A DNA stretch of 64,000 nt from Hofstenia miamia (GCA_900660155.1 CABFPE010000030.1:320651-384650), one strand, 5' to 3'; shown: positions 1-12,528, counted from the stretch's first letter. Notes: a model not told the origin generated them from the sequence alone. Made by a program: numbers and translations.

Positions 1-852
1 TCTTTTAAGGTGGTGGTGCTCTGTGAGAATGTGAAACTAACATGAAGGTCTGTGACAGAAACCAGACTGGGAAGATTAATGTTGATAGATTCTAATGTCT
101 GTGCCTGCACTGTTGCATTGATGATAAACTGTGTATCAACAGCCAAGTGGTGGTTTGGGATTTTCTTATTCTTCATCAAGTCAGTATAGATTAACTTAGT
201 GACTGAAATAACATTTGTATGGTACATACTGATTGGTTGGTATGCACTATTGTATAGGATAGTGAAATTCTCCATGTGAAAGTGGAGGCTTTCCACAGCT
301 TTGGAAATAAACAATAAACAATAAACATTTAATATGCACAAACTAAACACAAGTTGTGCAAAAACTAAACAAAAATTATACATAAAAAATTTTAAAATAA
401 GAGAATAATAATAAATTGTTTACACAGCAATATATAAAGGAAATGAGAAATTTTCTTTAAAAACTATAATGAATTGTTGCAATTGTAATAAGTGCTTTTA
501 GAAAAATTCAGTTTACAGTTTGATCATCTGTTTAAGTAAGCATGATTTGATTAGAAATTTGTTAACACACAAACAATAAAGGTTTTTCTAAATGCTTTGG
601 TTTTAACAATAGGAGCTAAATATTTCTTGGTTGATCTAGTAGTTGTTTTTGGCTTTTAATGTTGCATAATTATATTATAAAGAGGATGATTATGGTTCTT
701 TTCATTTTGAGATAACATCTTCTGATCTTCAATTTTTAATAGATGTTAAATTTCACATTTGTATATTTTTTCTTGTAGCAGTTTAATAAATAATGATTTA
801 GTTTTGACAATACAACAGAATCAGAACCATAAACTGCTAGACAATATCAGAT
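1..852. other. AT-rich sequence, no gene seen
   Basis: No open frame, splice pattern or repeat boundary was recognised here. It lies just beyond the stop codon of the minus-strand LINE frame and may include the tail of that element, but nothing in it proves this. Confidence 0.4.
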
Positions 853-2290
853 TCAACTAATTGCCAATGCTTCAAATACATGGTGTCCTTCTTTTATGTT
901 AACATTCTTAGTAATAAGGTCTTTAAATATAAATTTTAATCTTCTTAGTTGCTTTAACAAATATTCACCATGTACACTAAATCTCATATCTGATTGAAAA
1001 TATATCCTGAGAATCTTCTGATCTTGTTTTTGTTTGTATATTGAATCATAGTTACAATTGCAGCTGTTCTTAATNNNNNNNNNNNNNNNNNNNNNNNNNN
1101 NNNNNNNNNNNNNNNNNNNNNNNNNNNNNNNNNNNNNNNNNNNNNNNNNNNNNNNNNNNNNNNNNNNNNNNNNNNNNNNNNNNNNNNNNNNNNNNNNNNN
1201 NNNNNNNNNNNNNNNNNNNNNNNNNNNNNNNNNNNNNNNNNNNNNNNNNNNNNNNNNNNNNNNNNNNNNNNNNNNNNNNNNNNNNNNNNNNNNNNNNNNN
1301 NNNNNNNNNNNNNNNNNNNNNNNNNNNNNNNNNNNNNNNNNNNNNNNNNNNNNNNNNNNNNNNNNNNNNNNNNNNNNNNNNNNNNNNNNNNNNNNNNNNN
1401 NNNNNNNNNNNNNNNNNNNNNNNNNNNNNNNNNNNNNNNNNNNNNNNNNNNNNNNNNNNNNNNNNNNNNNNNNNNNNNNNNNNNNNNNNNNNNNNNNNNN
1501 NNNNNNNNNNNNNNNNNNNNNNNNNNNNNNNNNNNNNNNNNNNNNNNNNNNNNNNNNNNNNNNNNNNNNNNNNNNNNNNNNNNNNNNNNNNNNNNNNNNN
1601 NNNNNNNNNNNNNNNNNNNNNNNNNNNNNNNNNNNNNNNNNNNNNNNNNNNNNNNNNNNNNNNNNNNNNNNNNNNNNNNNNNNNNNNNNNNNNNNNNNNN
1701 NNNNNNNNNNNNNNNNNNNNNNNNNNNNNNNNNNNNNNNNNNNNNNNNNNNNNNNNNNNNNNNNNNNNNNNNNNNNNNNNNNNNNNNNNNNNNNNNNNNN
1801 NNNNNNNNNNNNNNNNNNNNNNNNNNNNNNNNNNNNNNNNNNNNNNNNNNNNNNNNNNNNNNNNNNNNNNNNNNNNNNNNNNNNNNNNNNNNNNNNNNNN
1901 NNNNNNNNNNNNNNNNNNNNNNNNNNNNNNNNNNNNNNNNNNNNNNNNNNNNNNNNNNNNNNNNNNNNNNNNNNNNNNNNNNNNNNNNNNNNNNNNNNNN
2001 NNNNNNNNNNNNNNNNNNNNNNNNNNNNNNNNNNNNNNNNNNNNNNNNNNNNNNNNNNNNNNNNNNNNNNNNNNTTTATTGATAAATTAAACTTTGAAAA
2101 CCATTCATTGATATTTTCTAATTCGTTGTGAAATGCATTCTTCTCTTCAAAATTTGGTCTTGATTTACAAGGGCACCCAACAGTAGCATCATCAGAATAT
2201 TTTAGTAAAATTGCTGATTGATTTATTTTCTTTAATGAGTCACTGGCAATATTGTATATATTGGGACCACCATCAGTGCCTGGTATTCCT
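853..2290 (-). mobile_element. LINE (non-LTR) reverse transcriptase, C-terminal fragment
   Basis: A minus-strand frame, open on both sides of an assembly gap, reads as the late part of a non-LTR retrotransposon polymerase. Upstream of the gap, at about 2155-2290, is the YSDD form of the F/YADD catalytic box followed by an acidic helix and an NEWFSKFNLSI segment, as in CR1/L2/jockey-type enzymes. Downstream of the gap, 853-1074 fits the basic C-terminal tail of such ORF2 proteins. The endonuclease and the first polymerase motifs are absent. At the 5' side the frame runs directly into the gypsy-derived third-ORF sequence near 2285, so the LINE is truncated there or inserted into it. The clade is uncertain because of divergence and the gap. 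Confidence 0.6.
1075..2074. other. Assembly gap, exactly 1000 N
   Basis: A run of 1000 undetermined bases, a standard placeholder length, so the true gap size is unknown. It falls inside the LINE fragment; the reading frame is the same on both sides only if the true gap keeps phase. Confidence 0.99.
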
Positions 2291-3200
2291 CTCTCAGAAA
2301 CATGACTAGACAAATATTTTCAACCTTAGCAAGTTGGTAGACTATCTCAAGTTGCTCCATTATCTGGGGTCAAATTACTTCACCAACACATAGAAAGTAG
2401 ACAAGGAGTAAATTATTGAAATCAATGTTGACACATTCAAATTTCTGGATTGATTTCCAATTGTTGATGAATTGGCATAAGTGTGTCAGGTTGAAATCTT
2501 CACCAAATATTGTGTGGACCATGCTCCTCCAATATTGATGTGTAAGTCCTCTGTGCATCTTTGAATCATAGCAGATTATTGCATTTATTTTTGAACTCCT
2601 CTCTGCATCAATAATGAATGGTATGATATCTACTGAACAAGTGAGAATCTTGGCATTAAAGGTCTACCTTAGATTATTTTGTGTCGTCAACATGAGTTAC
2701 TGCCTTCCTGGTAGCAATAAAATACTGCTGAAGCACCTCATCTCCAACTTTAGAAAATTTTTTTCTTCTTTCTTTGTTCCTCTTTGATTGGATACTAGTG
2801 GATGACAGGCCAGGACCAGAGGGGTTTCAAGTCACCATGAGGTGGTTGGGTTTTTACAATCTCTAAATTAGTAAAGGGCACATGAGCTAAATGCTCCTCT
2901 CACTCCTTACATAGTTGCTCAAGGTCTACTACTGTGAAGAGTGTTGGCTCCTCACATAGTTGCTAGTGCTGTGTCCAGCATCCTCATCATGTTGTCTCCC
3001 TCTCTTAGTGGTGCTGCTCTCCTTGCTCGTCATGGTGAATGGTCTTGTCATGTCTCATCAACTCTGGGGTTGAGTTGCCTGTGCACTTGTCTCTGGGCCA
3101 GTAGTTGATTTTCATGATGTTTCATCTACTGAGGCTTGGTTACTAAACATAGAGATATGATTAAGGTCCAAATCTTGGGTATTTAAATGATCTAAGTAGG
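2285..3200 (-). pseudogene. Third ORF of a Ty3/gypsy-type element, decayed (minus copy)
   Basis: This lies directly downstream of the gypsy integrase on the minus strand. It is clearly homologous, with stops and frameshifts, to the plus-strand ORF region starting near 5880. Shared blocks are the leader at 3128-3190 (matching 5883-5940), a basic VGDEVLQQYFIAT-like block near 2700-2770 (matching 6360-6410), and the YWRS..HT.F..DFNL.HLCQF block at 2370-2558 (matching 6590-6740). I do not recognise the protein family. By position, after integrase, it occupies the slot of an env or accessory ORF; no signal peptide or membrane segment could be established in the decayed frames. It ends at about 2285, where the LINE frame begins. 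Confidence 0.55.
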
Positions 3201-3364
3201 GTCTCTCTCTTGCCCTACATTTAGGTAAAACATGAGTAGTGGTAGTGTCACTACTACTAATTGCATTACTATCAAAATTGACTTCAGTGAGGTCATCCTC
3301 CTCATATTCAGTTAAATTATTATAAGTCTCATATTCATTTATACCATCATTGACTAGTGTAAAT

Positions 3365-4349
3365 TGCTATTATTGTCAATGACTACATTTTCAATGTCAT
3401 ATACAGCTCTTTTGAGTCTTTGGAAATGGGTAATTTTCCCATTACTCAGTAAACAGTTATGGTGGTTGAGCACCTTAACAACAGTGAAGGGCTCTTGCCA
3501 ATTCATGGCAAGCTTTTATACCTGGTTTGTACCAGTAACTTGGTGAGGAAAATAGGCAAAGACTTTGTTGCCTTGTTTGTGAGGTTTGCCATATAGTTTG
3601 TGATTAAAATTACACTTCTGGCATATAACACATTGATTAGTGTTGTAGCAGATGGTGAGGTGAACTTCTTGCAGCTCATGCAACATGTGGTTAACATAAT
3701 TCTCTAAGGTGGGCTCATGGTTCCTAGGATACATTATTGATAAAGGCATACTCACCTTGTCTCCAAACATAGCCTTATTGGGGCTCACCTTTGTAGTAGT
3801 GAACAGCTGTATTATAGAAGTACTCTACTGCCTCTACCACTCATTTCCAATTTCTCCCAGCAGCTCTGGAGAGAGTAACCCAAATTAATTTGATAACAGT
3901 GCAGTTTAGTTGCTCCACAACACCATTTGACTGTGGGTGGCATACAGTTCTTTAGTAAGTGCTTCCATTAACTGATTGTCAAATTGGGGGCCCAATCTAT
4001 AGGCCCAAGCTTGGGTACCACTCCTTTACTATCTTCTCTCCAACAACTTCAGCAGTGGTACTATCCAGATGGATTAATTGGGTGTATTTAGTGAAATGAT
4101 CAATAAGCACAAGCAGATGCTGATATCCCTTCACATTGCAGGACAACTTCTCAAGATCCATATGGACAACTTTGTAGTCCTTTCTGCTACACAACTCTGC
4201 AGTTCAGCTCTCTGCTCTGGGAAGTGCTCAGTTCCTTGTAATAAGAAGGTCTCACACTTATCTTTGACACCTAGAACTGTGGTGTGGATGCTGATTGTAA
4301 TGTAGTGTGCATTAAACTTAGGGTTTGCATAATGCCTAAGTAGCCTCAT
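3365..4349 (-). pseudogene. Ty3/gypsy integrase, decayed
   Basis: Several minus-strand frames together read as an integrase in order. There is a cysteine-containing N-terminal zinc-finger remnant (about 4240-4349, with KCETF where CxxC is expected). The catalytic core has HMDLEKL and LVLIDHFTKYTQLIHL (about 4030-4180). The SPNKAMFG motif and YGKPHKQGNKVFAYFP segment (3516-3788) follow, then a KLAMNW..PFTVVKVL block and a ...ITHFQRLK end (about 3365-3515), typical of the gypsy integrase C-terminus. Multiple stops and frameshifts rule out a functional product. Confidence 0.8.
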
Positions 4350-4654
4350 TTGTGGATCTTCCTGACCAAATCTTGATGGAAATACTCTGGGATGGCCAGG
4401 CAGTTGTTCTGGTTTCTAGTGTACAGTAAGCCCTTTTCATTCGGCTTCCAGTTGTACCTCCTGAAGTATCTATTTGCAACAGGACTAAGAGGGTAGTTGG
4501 AGTTCTTTTATCTCTTCATAATTTCTGAAAGTACCTTGTCATGCTGTTGATGTGTCATAATCTCTTCTTCAGTTATTTCCTCCTTTATGAGGATTGGTAA
4601 GATGGCTTTGCCATGGTGGTCAGCACTAATCTCTAGTGTAGCATTGGTGGTAGT

Positions 4655-4827
4655 TGTTACTATTTATCAGCCAGACCTCGTGCTTTTCTTGTTAGTGACT
4701 GGCAGTTGTAATATTTGTAAATATTGTAAATAACCTTGTATATAAAGACCAAAGCATTTTGTAAATAGAAGTAGTTTGAACTGTATTCTCTTTGTGTTTG
4801 CTAGAATCACACCCCAGTGATTCTACA
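4655..4827. repeat. Candidate solo LTR
   Basis: The 173 bp begins TGTTAC and ends TCTACA (TGT...ACA ends) and contains a TATATAAAG promoter-like motif at about 4739-4747. It interrupts the spacer between the gypsy RNase H and integrase, which is otherwise longer than usual. No matching target-site duplication was found (flanks GTAGT and CTAGG), so the call is tentative. Confidence 0.35.
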
Positions 4828-4859
4828 CTAGGAGGAGTTTGTACTCATTCATTGGTATG

Positions 4860-5364
4860 AAGCCAAAATGGAACTTCTCACTAGGAGGCTTTTGTAGATC
4901 TGTTCATAATTAGGGAGAGAGGTCCAGTAGTCCATGTTAGGATGGAGTCTCCCAGAGCAGTGCTAGATGGTAAAAGAAAAATAATTTAGGTACTTGATCC
5001 ATCATGCCACTATGTTGCATTTGTCTCCAGAGAACTTCTTTAGCCATGTGAGAGCAGAGTTGTCAGTTCACACAATGAAATTGTGTCCAAGAATAAAATA
5101 GCAGAATTTTTTTAAGCTCTCTACTAATGCTAGCATTTTGGACTTAGTGGCACCATAGTTCTGTTCAGCATTCTGTAATTTCCAGCAAAAATATTCCACA
5201 GGGCTTTCAACACCCTTGATTACCTGGCTTAACATGCCACTGTTGGCAACTGAACTGGCATTGCAGTTGACAATAAACTCTAAAGAATTGTTGGGAGTAT
5301 TCAGACTAAGGATCTTTCTGAGTTCTGACTTAACAGTGTTGAGCTCCACCTGCTTAGCTGATAA
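4860..5364 (-). pseudogene. Ty3/gypsy RNase H domain, decayed
   Basis: The minus-strand frame at 5068-5349 contains FIVNCNASSVANSGMLSQV, PVEYFCWKLQNAEQNYGATK and LALVESLKKFCYFILGHNF. These are the classic gypsy RNase H blocks, with D mutated to N in the first catalytic motif (usually DASS). Beyond 5068 the frames continue with TDNSALTWL-like and HCSGRLHPN-like remnants (usual HxSG..NxAD). The reverse transcriptase that should precede it is missing: the plus-strand LTR begins at 5365, right at the break. Confidence 0.85.
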
Positions 5365-5852
5365 TGTAGAGTCACTCAGGGCCCTTTATTTTATTTTACT
5401 GGCACTCTCTTTAATTAATTTGGTGCTATTCCAATTATTAATTTATTGATTTTTATTGATTTTTAGTATTTTGAACTTAGGTTTTGAATTTGTTATAATT
5501 GTCCTCTCAATTAAAGTGTACATGTAAATTGCTCATTTAATTTGCAAGGGAAATAAGTGAATTTTGTAAATGGTAAATATTTACGTTTTTCTCTGTATAA
5601 AAATAGGGAACTCATTGTTGCAATTGTCAAATAAATTTTGTTCTCATTGGATAACATTTGCTTCTCTACTTACTTTATATTACTAACCCTTTTTAGCATC
5701 GTTATTAATATGATAAGTATTTTCTTGTAAGATCCAGCAATAATGTGGGAGGAACTCCACTGTGCCTGGGGCAATAACTCGCTCCTTAACAGATGTGAGC
5801 CCATAATGTTGTAGACTTAAGGCCATGCATAGGTATAGGAAATAAAAGAACT
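5365..5852 (+). repeat. 5' LTR of the pol-less element
   Basis: Begins TGTAGAGTCACTC and holds a TATAAAAATAGGGAAC promoter-like motif near 5595-5612 and a polyadenylation-like AATAAATTTTG near 5630. Similar along its length to 9383-9854, with many substitutions and small indels, so the insertion is old. The end is set where similarity to the other copy stops. Confidence 0.65.
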
Positions 5853-5879
5853 TTATAATTGAGATCAGAGATATTTAGA

Positions 5880-8800
5880 GCATTTAAATACCCAGGAATG
5901 GGACCTTAATCTTATATCTCTATTTAGTAACTATGAAACAAACCAAGAACCAACCTCCAACAAGATGCAGAATGTGAGGACAAATCAATCTTTGAGACAA
6001 AACAAAGTGATCAATGATGCCCAGATGATCAGATGAAGGCACTTCCTGAAAAATGAGAATGCCTGGCAGAAGACAACCATAGCAGCCTCAACTATGAGGG
6101 GAGACAACTCTCTCCTTGGGAGTGGACTTCCCACAACTACACTCAGAGACAATTGTCTGAGCAGGAGCAGACCTTGGATGACTATGCATGGAGACAACTC
6201 TCTGTGCGTGAATCTGAGGAGCATAGACTGCCTTTTGCCCAGTTGTCTAATATAACCTCGCCCTGTGTTGACTCAAAACCCCCTCCTAGTCCTGGTCCTT
6301 CCTCCTGCAACTAAGCTAGTATTAGGTCCCAAAATGCCAAGGAACTCAAAGCTAAAACATTTAAGGTTGGCAACAAGATCTTACATCCATACTTTATTGC
6401 TACCCAGACAGCTCTCCATTTAGTCAGAGATAATATATCAGAAGAAATGAAGAATAGGCTGTGATGGACATTTAACACAAAGGATCTAACCTGTTCAGTC
6501 AACTTGATTCCCTTTGTCAGACACAGAGCATAGACCCCAGATCAATGCCATTATTTGTTATGATTCTAAAATGTTAGCTGGCATTGCACAGCCCTATTGG
6601 AGAAGTACTGTACACACTATGTTTGACAAGGACTTCAACCTGTCTCACCTGTGCCAGTTTCTAAATAGTAAAGAAAAGATAAAGAAGTTTGAATGCTTCA
6701 ATATTGATTTTGACAACTTACTAGTTGTCTATTTTTTTCATGCTAATGAGGTGAACCACCCCCAAATCATGGAGAAGATTGAAATAGCCTATGAACTTGC
6801 CAAAGTGGAGAAGATACGCCTCATTATGTTTCTCAAAGAAGAGTACCAGGATACCATACTGGACAAAGTTGAAAGTCTGCATTTTCACTGTTCTGTACAA
6901 CAGCAATTATCAGTGCACAAGTATGTATAATACTCATATAATCTTGGCTACCAAGATTATCTACACTGATCTCCTCTTGTGCAAGAAAATTCCAACACAC
7001 CATCTCAATATCTGTCTGATAATTGATATGTGCATCCAGGCTCAATCACTCAAATCAATCAACATTAGCTCGCCTGGCCTCTGCTCTGACATCTCTGATC
7101 TTCATGTCAGTTTTGCATTTTTGCAAAGTGCCACCACCCTGCAAGAAATTGATGAGGTGTGGACAAATCTGAAAGCTGATCACAGCCTGGAAACACAGTG
7201 GCCTACCATCAACATTCAGAGCCCCACATCACAATACCATAGATCAGTTGAGAGAATGCTTGCAGAGTTATGTCTGTCCCATGACATGCAAGATCATCAA
7301 AACTTCTCAGAGAAAATGTTCTCAGAAAAATTTGCTCCAGCAATCCAATCCTGTGGAGCCATGTGGATCCTCACCACTTTTCTTACAGTTGATCCTCATC
7401 TTCAGCTGCCCATGGATAAACCTACCAGAGAAAAACTCATAAAACAGTGCTCTCATGAACTCGCCATTGGTCCTGCAGCCTGGAAGGTTAAGAAGTGGTT
7501 TACTCCACTCTTGCTCATTGCCTGCCTTGCCTGGGAAGAATAAGAAAGCAATGGAACATTTTGAGAAATTCTATGCTTGTCTCATCAGATCCAGTGGGCC
7601 CCTTGGTTGCCTCCCATCACTGATGACCGTCAACCAATTAGGAGTCGCATTTATTGACTTAAATATCTTCTCAAATACCCTCAAAAAGTACATGTGGGGA
7701 GCAACCACTGAGACCAAGTTTCCTTCTCTAAACTCTGAGTACACACCTTTGTGTACAAGTTGACTCATGTGCTGTGAATATGGCTCCACCAAACAGTTCA
7801 TTGAATTGGTTGGCCACTATGATGTCCTGAAACACATGGAAATCTTATTCAACCTGGAATGGCTCAATTATCCTGAGTGTGAGTACAGTAAGCTTACACA
7901 AACCCAGCAACAAGCTACCAAGGATGGTGAGGTCATCCCAATCACTGTCTTAGGGCAGACCATGAAAACGCCCAAACAATTTTACCATGAGGAAGAACTC
8001 TTATCCTCCTATCCATTGAGGTATCACTGGTGACGAGAGCCCTCATTGAAGTTGTTAACCTAGAAAAGTTCTCCAGGGTCACAGTATCACCTAAGCTCAC
8101 GCCTGCCTGGTCTCTTACTGATAACAAACAGATCCTAACAATTGAGCAATGCCTGGATGAATTTGTGGAGAAGCCAGTGATAGAATTGTCAAGCCCAACA
8201 GTGACAATGATATCCTAGGCCTCATGAAGTGCTGCCTCACCAAAATGTTAACCAAAGAAGAGCTTGTGCTTCTACTATCATCAGGGCAACAACTTGCCCT
8301 GGACATAGAATGCACCACTGCCCGCCTTTGTCTTTCCACTGCTCAGATTGAGAATTTACAGAGCCATGGACTCCACAGTGCTTTTTGGGATTCCATTAAG
8401 GATGCCAAGATAAACTACCCCATTACAATTGAAATGGCTTCTCTTTGGAACAAGTCCAGTTTTGCCCAATTGGAAAACAACGTTGAAAAGAACAACCTTC
8501 TCTCCATCCCACCACCTTGTTTGATGACACTGCTGATTCTGCCATCTTGGAGAGTGTGCCAGGGAAAGAAAAAGTCTCTGCCCATCTGTCAGATCACATT
8601 AGTTACATCTCAACTGCCTCTGAAGTTAACAGATCTATGCAAACTAAGGAGTATTGCTAGAAGGTGGCAACCCTGAGCACATATACATTGATGGGAAATT
8701 AACCATCAAAGATATTTTTCAGAAGGGTCAGCCTATCTCTACTCAACTAGAGAAAGTCCATTGAACCATCAATTTGCTAGATCCTTGTGTTGTCATCATT

Positions 8801-9366
8801 TTTCAAGCTGGAGGTGACTTGATGTGGGCTAATAAAGCTGAGACTATAACCCAATATTATGATGTAACCAAGCATATCAAGATCATTACCATGCTACATG
8901 CCAGCATAACAGACCCTGAAGAAATGATGCTGCAACAAGTACACAAGTATTGCTCACTCTTCTTCAACCATGCTACCCATATGGGATCTATTAAGGAAGT
9001 CTTTCTTCACTTTTATCCCAATACCAAAATTAGCACAGATGATGCACATACCTCAGACACCAACGCCTTGATGACACTCTCATCACACTCAAGTGCCTTT
9101 GTCTTTATGAGCATTTCTATGATACCTTCACCCAGAGGTTGAATGTGTTGTGATGGAACTGTCCCATTAGTTTGAGGCTACCAGAGCTCAAATATTTCAG
9201 ATTACACAGTGAAACCATCACTCAATGGGAGGCATTAATGCAGGTCACCAGGCAGCCCTTCTATGCAGAAGTTTCATCCTGGGATGATATATTGGCAAAA
9301 GAGATAATCAAAGAAGCCCAAAAGTTGTTTTGTGGTCCTACTGTCCAACTGTTACCACAGCCTTAA
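5880..9366 (+). pseudogene. Unrecognised long ORF of the LTR element, broken
   Basis: A chain of plus-strand frames, each broken by stops or shifts, covers most of the interior: 6514-6930, 6950-7543, 7540-7763, 7767-8033, 8030-8218, 8224-8676, 8774-9142 and 9172-9366. Together they suggest a formerly continuous protein of roughly 900 to 1000 residues. The first part matches the region after the minus-strand gypsy integrase. I see no zinc knuckle, protease, polymerase, integrase, signal peptide or convincing membrane anchor, and I do not recognise the family. It could be an env-position ORF, a divergent gag, or captured host sequence. Confidence 0.5.
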
Positions 9367-9372
9367 CTGTGT

Positions 9373-9382
9373 AATGGGGGCA
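9373..9382 (+). other. Polypurine tract of the LTR element
   Basis: The purine-rich AATGGGGGCA directly abuts the TGTAGAG start of the second LTR; the equivalent position before 5365 has no such tract. This marks the downstream repeat as the 3' LTR. Confidence 0.55.
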
Positions 9383-9854
9383 TGTAGAGTCACTCAGGGC
9401 CTCTTTTTTTATTTTGTTTTAATTATTAGGCACTCTCAAATTAATTTGGTGCTATTTTGTTTAATGAATTGTTAATTTGTGATTATTTTGAACTTAAGTT
9501 TCAAACTTAGTGATTGTCCCCTCAGAGCTTTAGATTACATGTAATTGCTCAGTTCATTTGCGAGGGAAACAAACTTTTGTAAAAATGGTAAATATTTACC
9601 TTCTGTTGTTATAAATAGGGAACAAAAATGTAAGCAAAGGTCAAATAAATTTTGTTCTCACTGGATACCTTTTGCTTTTTTATTTTATTAACCATTTTAG
9701 CTCTAGTATGAATTTCATAATAATGAAATTGCAAGATCCAGTGATAATGTGGGAGGAACTCTGCTGTGCCTGGGGTGATAACTCACTCCTTGACAGATGT
9801 GAGCCCATATTGTGTTCACTTTAGGCTAGGTATAGGCATAGGCAATAAAAGGAC
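9383..9854 (+). repeat. 3' LTR of the pol-less element
   Basis: Direct repeat of 5365-5852 with the same start and the same internal blocks (TTATAAATAGGGAAC, AATAAATTTTGTTCTCA, GATGTGAGCCCAT). The end is approximate. Confidence 0.65.
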
Positions 9855-12520
9855 TACTACCTATTGATTAAACATGCACAAATTAGAATACACCTCAAAT
9901 ATACTATTCCATTAGCAAACACGAATACATGGTAACTATACATTATTTACTATCTATATTACATGAGCTGAGAAGATAAACACTGAGATAAATTACTTGT
10001 ATTGAGCTAGAAATTAAAACTAGAGACACACAATTAGCACCTTGGATTGTAAGGATGGATTCTAAAGGCTTGGCTTCAGTGTGATGCTGTGTGAATTGGT
10101 CACTACTTTAACCATCTTGGAATTACTTTTTTCTACAATGAAATTGGTGAATTACTGATCTTCATTTGTTTTGTTAGAGAGTGGGTTGCTCTCAGTGATG
10201 GTAATCTTCTGCAACCTTTGTACCAATTGAGCTGCTAGACACACAATATACATAACTTAAGTTAAAGGATATACCAGTCAATTTGTCCACTGTCTGGGTG
10301 CCCCTTAGCTATGCATTTGAAAATTTGAAAAGCATAATTTAATAAAAGTAAAAACAAGAGAAAATAATAGTAAAACTAATAAAGTACTGAGAATAAATTG
10401 AAGACTAAATAAAATGAACAAAACTAAGATATATATACAAAATTACCCAGTATCTGTAAGCAAAACCATACTGTGAAAATATAGGCAAATATGTGGTAGG
10501 TACAAAATCAGTTTCTGCTTCAATTTTTTCACACTTCAAAATTAGTAAAAACTCAAACTAAAATTTAAATAGCACCATTTTCACTTTGACCAAGTACAAT
10601 TGGAAATAATTTGTAATAATTAAATTGAAATTGTAATTAAATGAAATAATGAAAGTTTCAAGTATGTAGAAATGTCATTATGCCACAATATTAATAAGAA
10701 TTTACTATGTACAATTACTTATTGTTACAATGAGGCAGACAATTACACTTACATGTTGTGAGTTTTCTAAGCCTTATGATAGTTAATATCATCCACATTC
10801 AATTTATTTCTCTGAGTTTGTGTAAACAAAAAAAAATGTTGTGTAAGTCTTTAACATTAAAAGTGTGTATAACACTTTTTCATATTAATGCTTTATTGTT
10901 TTATGTCATATTTTATAGATTGATTACAAATTTATATTTCAATCAATTACATATTGTAATTATTCAAGATTTGAAATGATTGCAAAATATTATACAATTG
11001 TAAATGTGTTTTCTATGTCTTTACACTCAAAACTTTATTAAGCTGCTACTAGAATCTTGATGCTTTAGATTATCATTGTTATTTTAATGTATTTTCACAA
11101 TAATTCTGAAAATGTTCATATTTGTGATGTTTATCAAATATCATCTTTACAGAAACTAGAACATTGTATATATGCATGGCATTTATTAAATATTTGCACA
11201 AAATACTTTTAATTGAATAAAGAAATAGGCTATTTCCACTATCAATGCATTCTCTGACATCTGATACTAGAAATAATTAAACTAAGTTAGTATGTTAACA
11301 AGATTTACATTGTTGAATATATTAAAAAATCACCATCCAATTATAAGATCACTAAGTTTTACTTAACAAACAAGTGTTTACTAATTTAACTGTAACATGT
11401 TAACAGTTTAGATAAATTTACTCATTTTTAAAGGAAGTGAAAACTGAACAAGCATTCTAAAATTGTAATAACAACTTCAATTACTTTAATATAACCTTTT
11501 ACCAATGTTTAAAGTATAATTCAAAAAGATAATCATTTATTCATTCAATAAATGTATTCCACTATTCACAACTGGGCATTAACTATCAATGATTACCATT
11601 ACATATAAATATATTTGAAATAACTTTAACATGTATTTTTGCTAAGTTCAATATAGACAAAGGATAATGATAGTGCAAGCAAATAAAAACTCCTAAAAAT
11701 TTAATCTAGAGTAAAAAATGGCTTAGTCTGGAATTTGGTGAATAAATATTACTAATTCTAATTGGATTACTTCCTTAAGCTTTCATCTATCTTAAATAAT
11801 CTAAAAAATTTAAAATACAAAGGCATAATTAAAACTTAATTCAAATAGGGTAGCTAAGCAAAAACACTATCAAGAAACATAATACACTTAGAAATGTAGT
11901 TAAGGAAGAATACAGATCTCAGATAAAATATATATGACAGAATCATGTAAATTACAATAAAGATACCAACTAAGTATTTATGAAATTAGTTAAAAGTAAA
12001 CCATTCTGTTTAAAATAGAAATAAGTAAGAGGTTGTAATTAATTAAATTAATATCTAGGAATTTTCTCAACCAATGTTCCAGTACTTTTCCTTACTTGAT
12101 TTTTTTCAACTTCCTGGAGTAGCCTTAACTTGAATCAAGTTTTATCAAACCTTATTTTAATAATTGAGAAGTGGTATGTAGGTAAGTTTTGATAACTTAC
12201 ATTTTTACTCTAAAACTGGTGTAATTTGATGAAATTCAAGATTTTAAAGAGGAGTTTTATATGCATATTGAGGGCATATCAATTGGTCTACAAGTTGGGG
12301 TATTATCATTAGTATTCAGGAAGGAAGTGGATTGCTAAGTGGTGTACTACTCTAATAACTGAAATAGGAATTTAACCTTTTTTTTTAACTGATATTGGAT
12401 GTAGTTGACAAATCTAAGAAATAGCTTCAAAAGGAACTATCAATCACATACATTCAGATATGTAGTGCTAGTCTAATAAGCCAATAATTATAGAACACTT
12501 GATGTATGAAAAATTTATGA
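9855..12520. other. AT-rich intergenic sequence, nothing recognised
   Basis: Very AT-rich sequence with only short chance frames. No domain, splice-bounded exon, inverted-repeat boundary or RNA gene was seen. Confidence 0.4.
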
Positions 12521-12528
12521 ATTTAGAT

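Larger units (their letters stand above)
5365..9854 (+). mobile_element. LTR-flanked element lacking pol, carrying an unknown ORF
   Basis: Two direct repeats of about 480 bp (5365-5852 and 9383-9854) start with the same TGTAGAGTCACTCAGGGCC and share TATA-like, AATAAATTTTGTTCTCA and GATGTGAGCCCAT blocks. A polypurine-like AATGGGGGCA sits immediately before the second, which fixes plus orientation. The 3.5 kb between them shows no protease, reverse transcriptase, RNase H or integrase in any frame. It carries the decayed ORF related to the region downstream of the minus-strand gypsy integrase. The 3' LTR end, the primer binding site and a target duplication could not be fixed, so right-hand limits are approximate. 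The element abuts the truncated gypsy pol at 5364, suggesting insertion into it. Confidence 0.7.

Noticed and set aside
1058-2131. Long plus-strand frame across the N gap
   Set aside because: It consists almost entirely of undetermined bases and has no coding content of its own.
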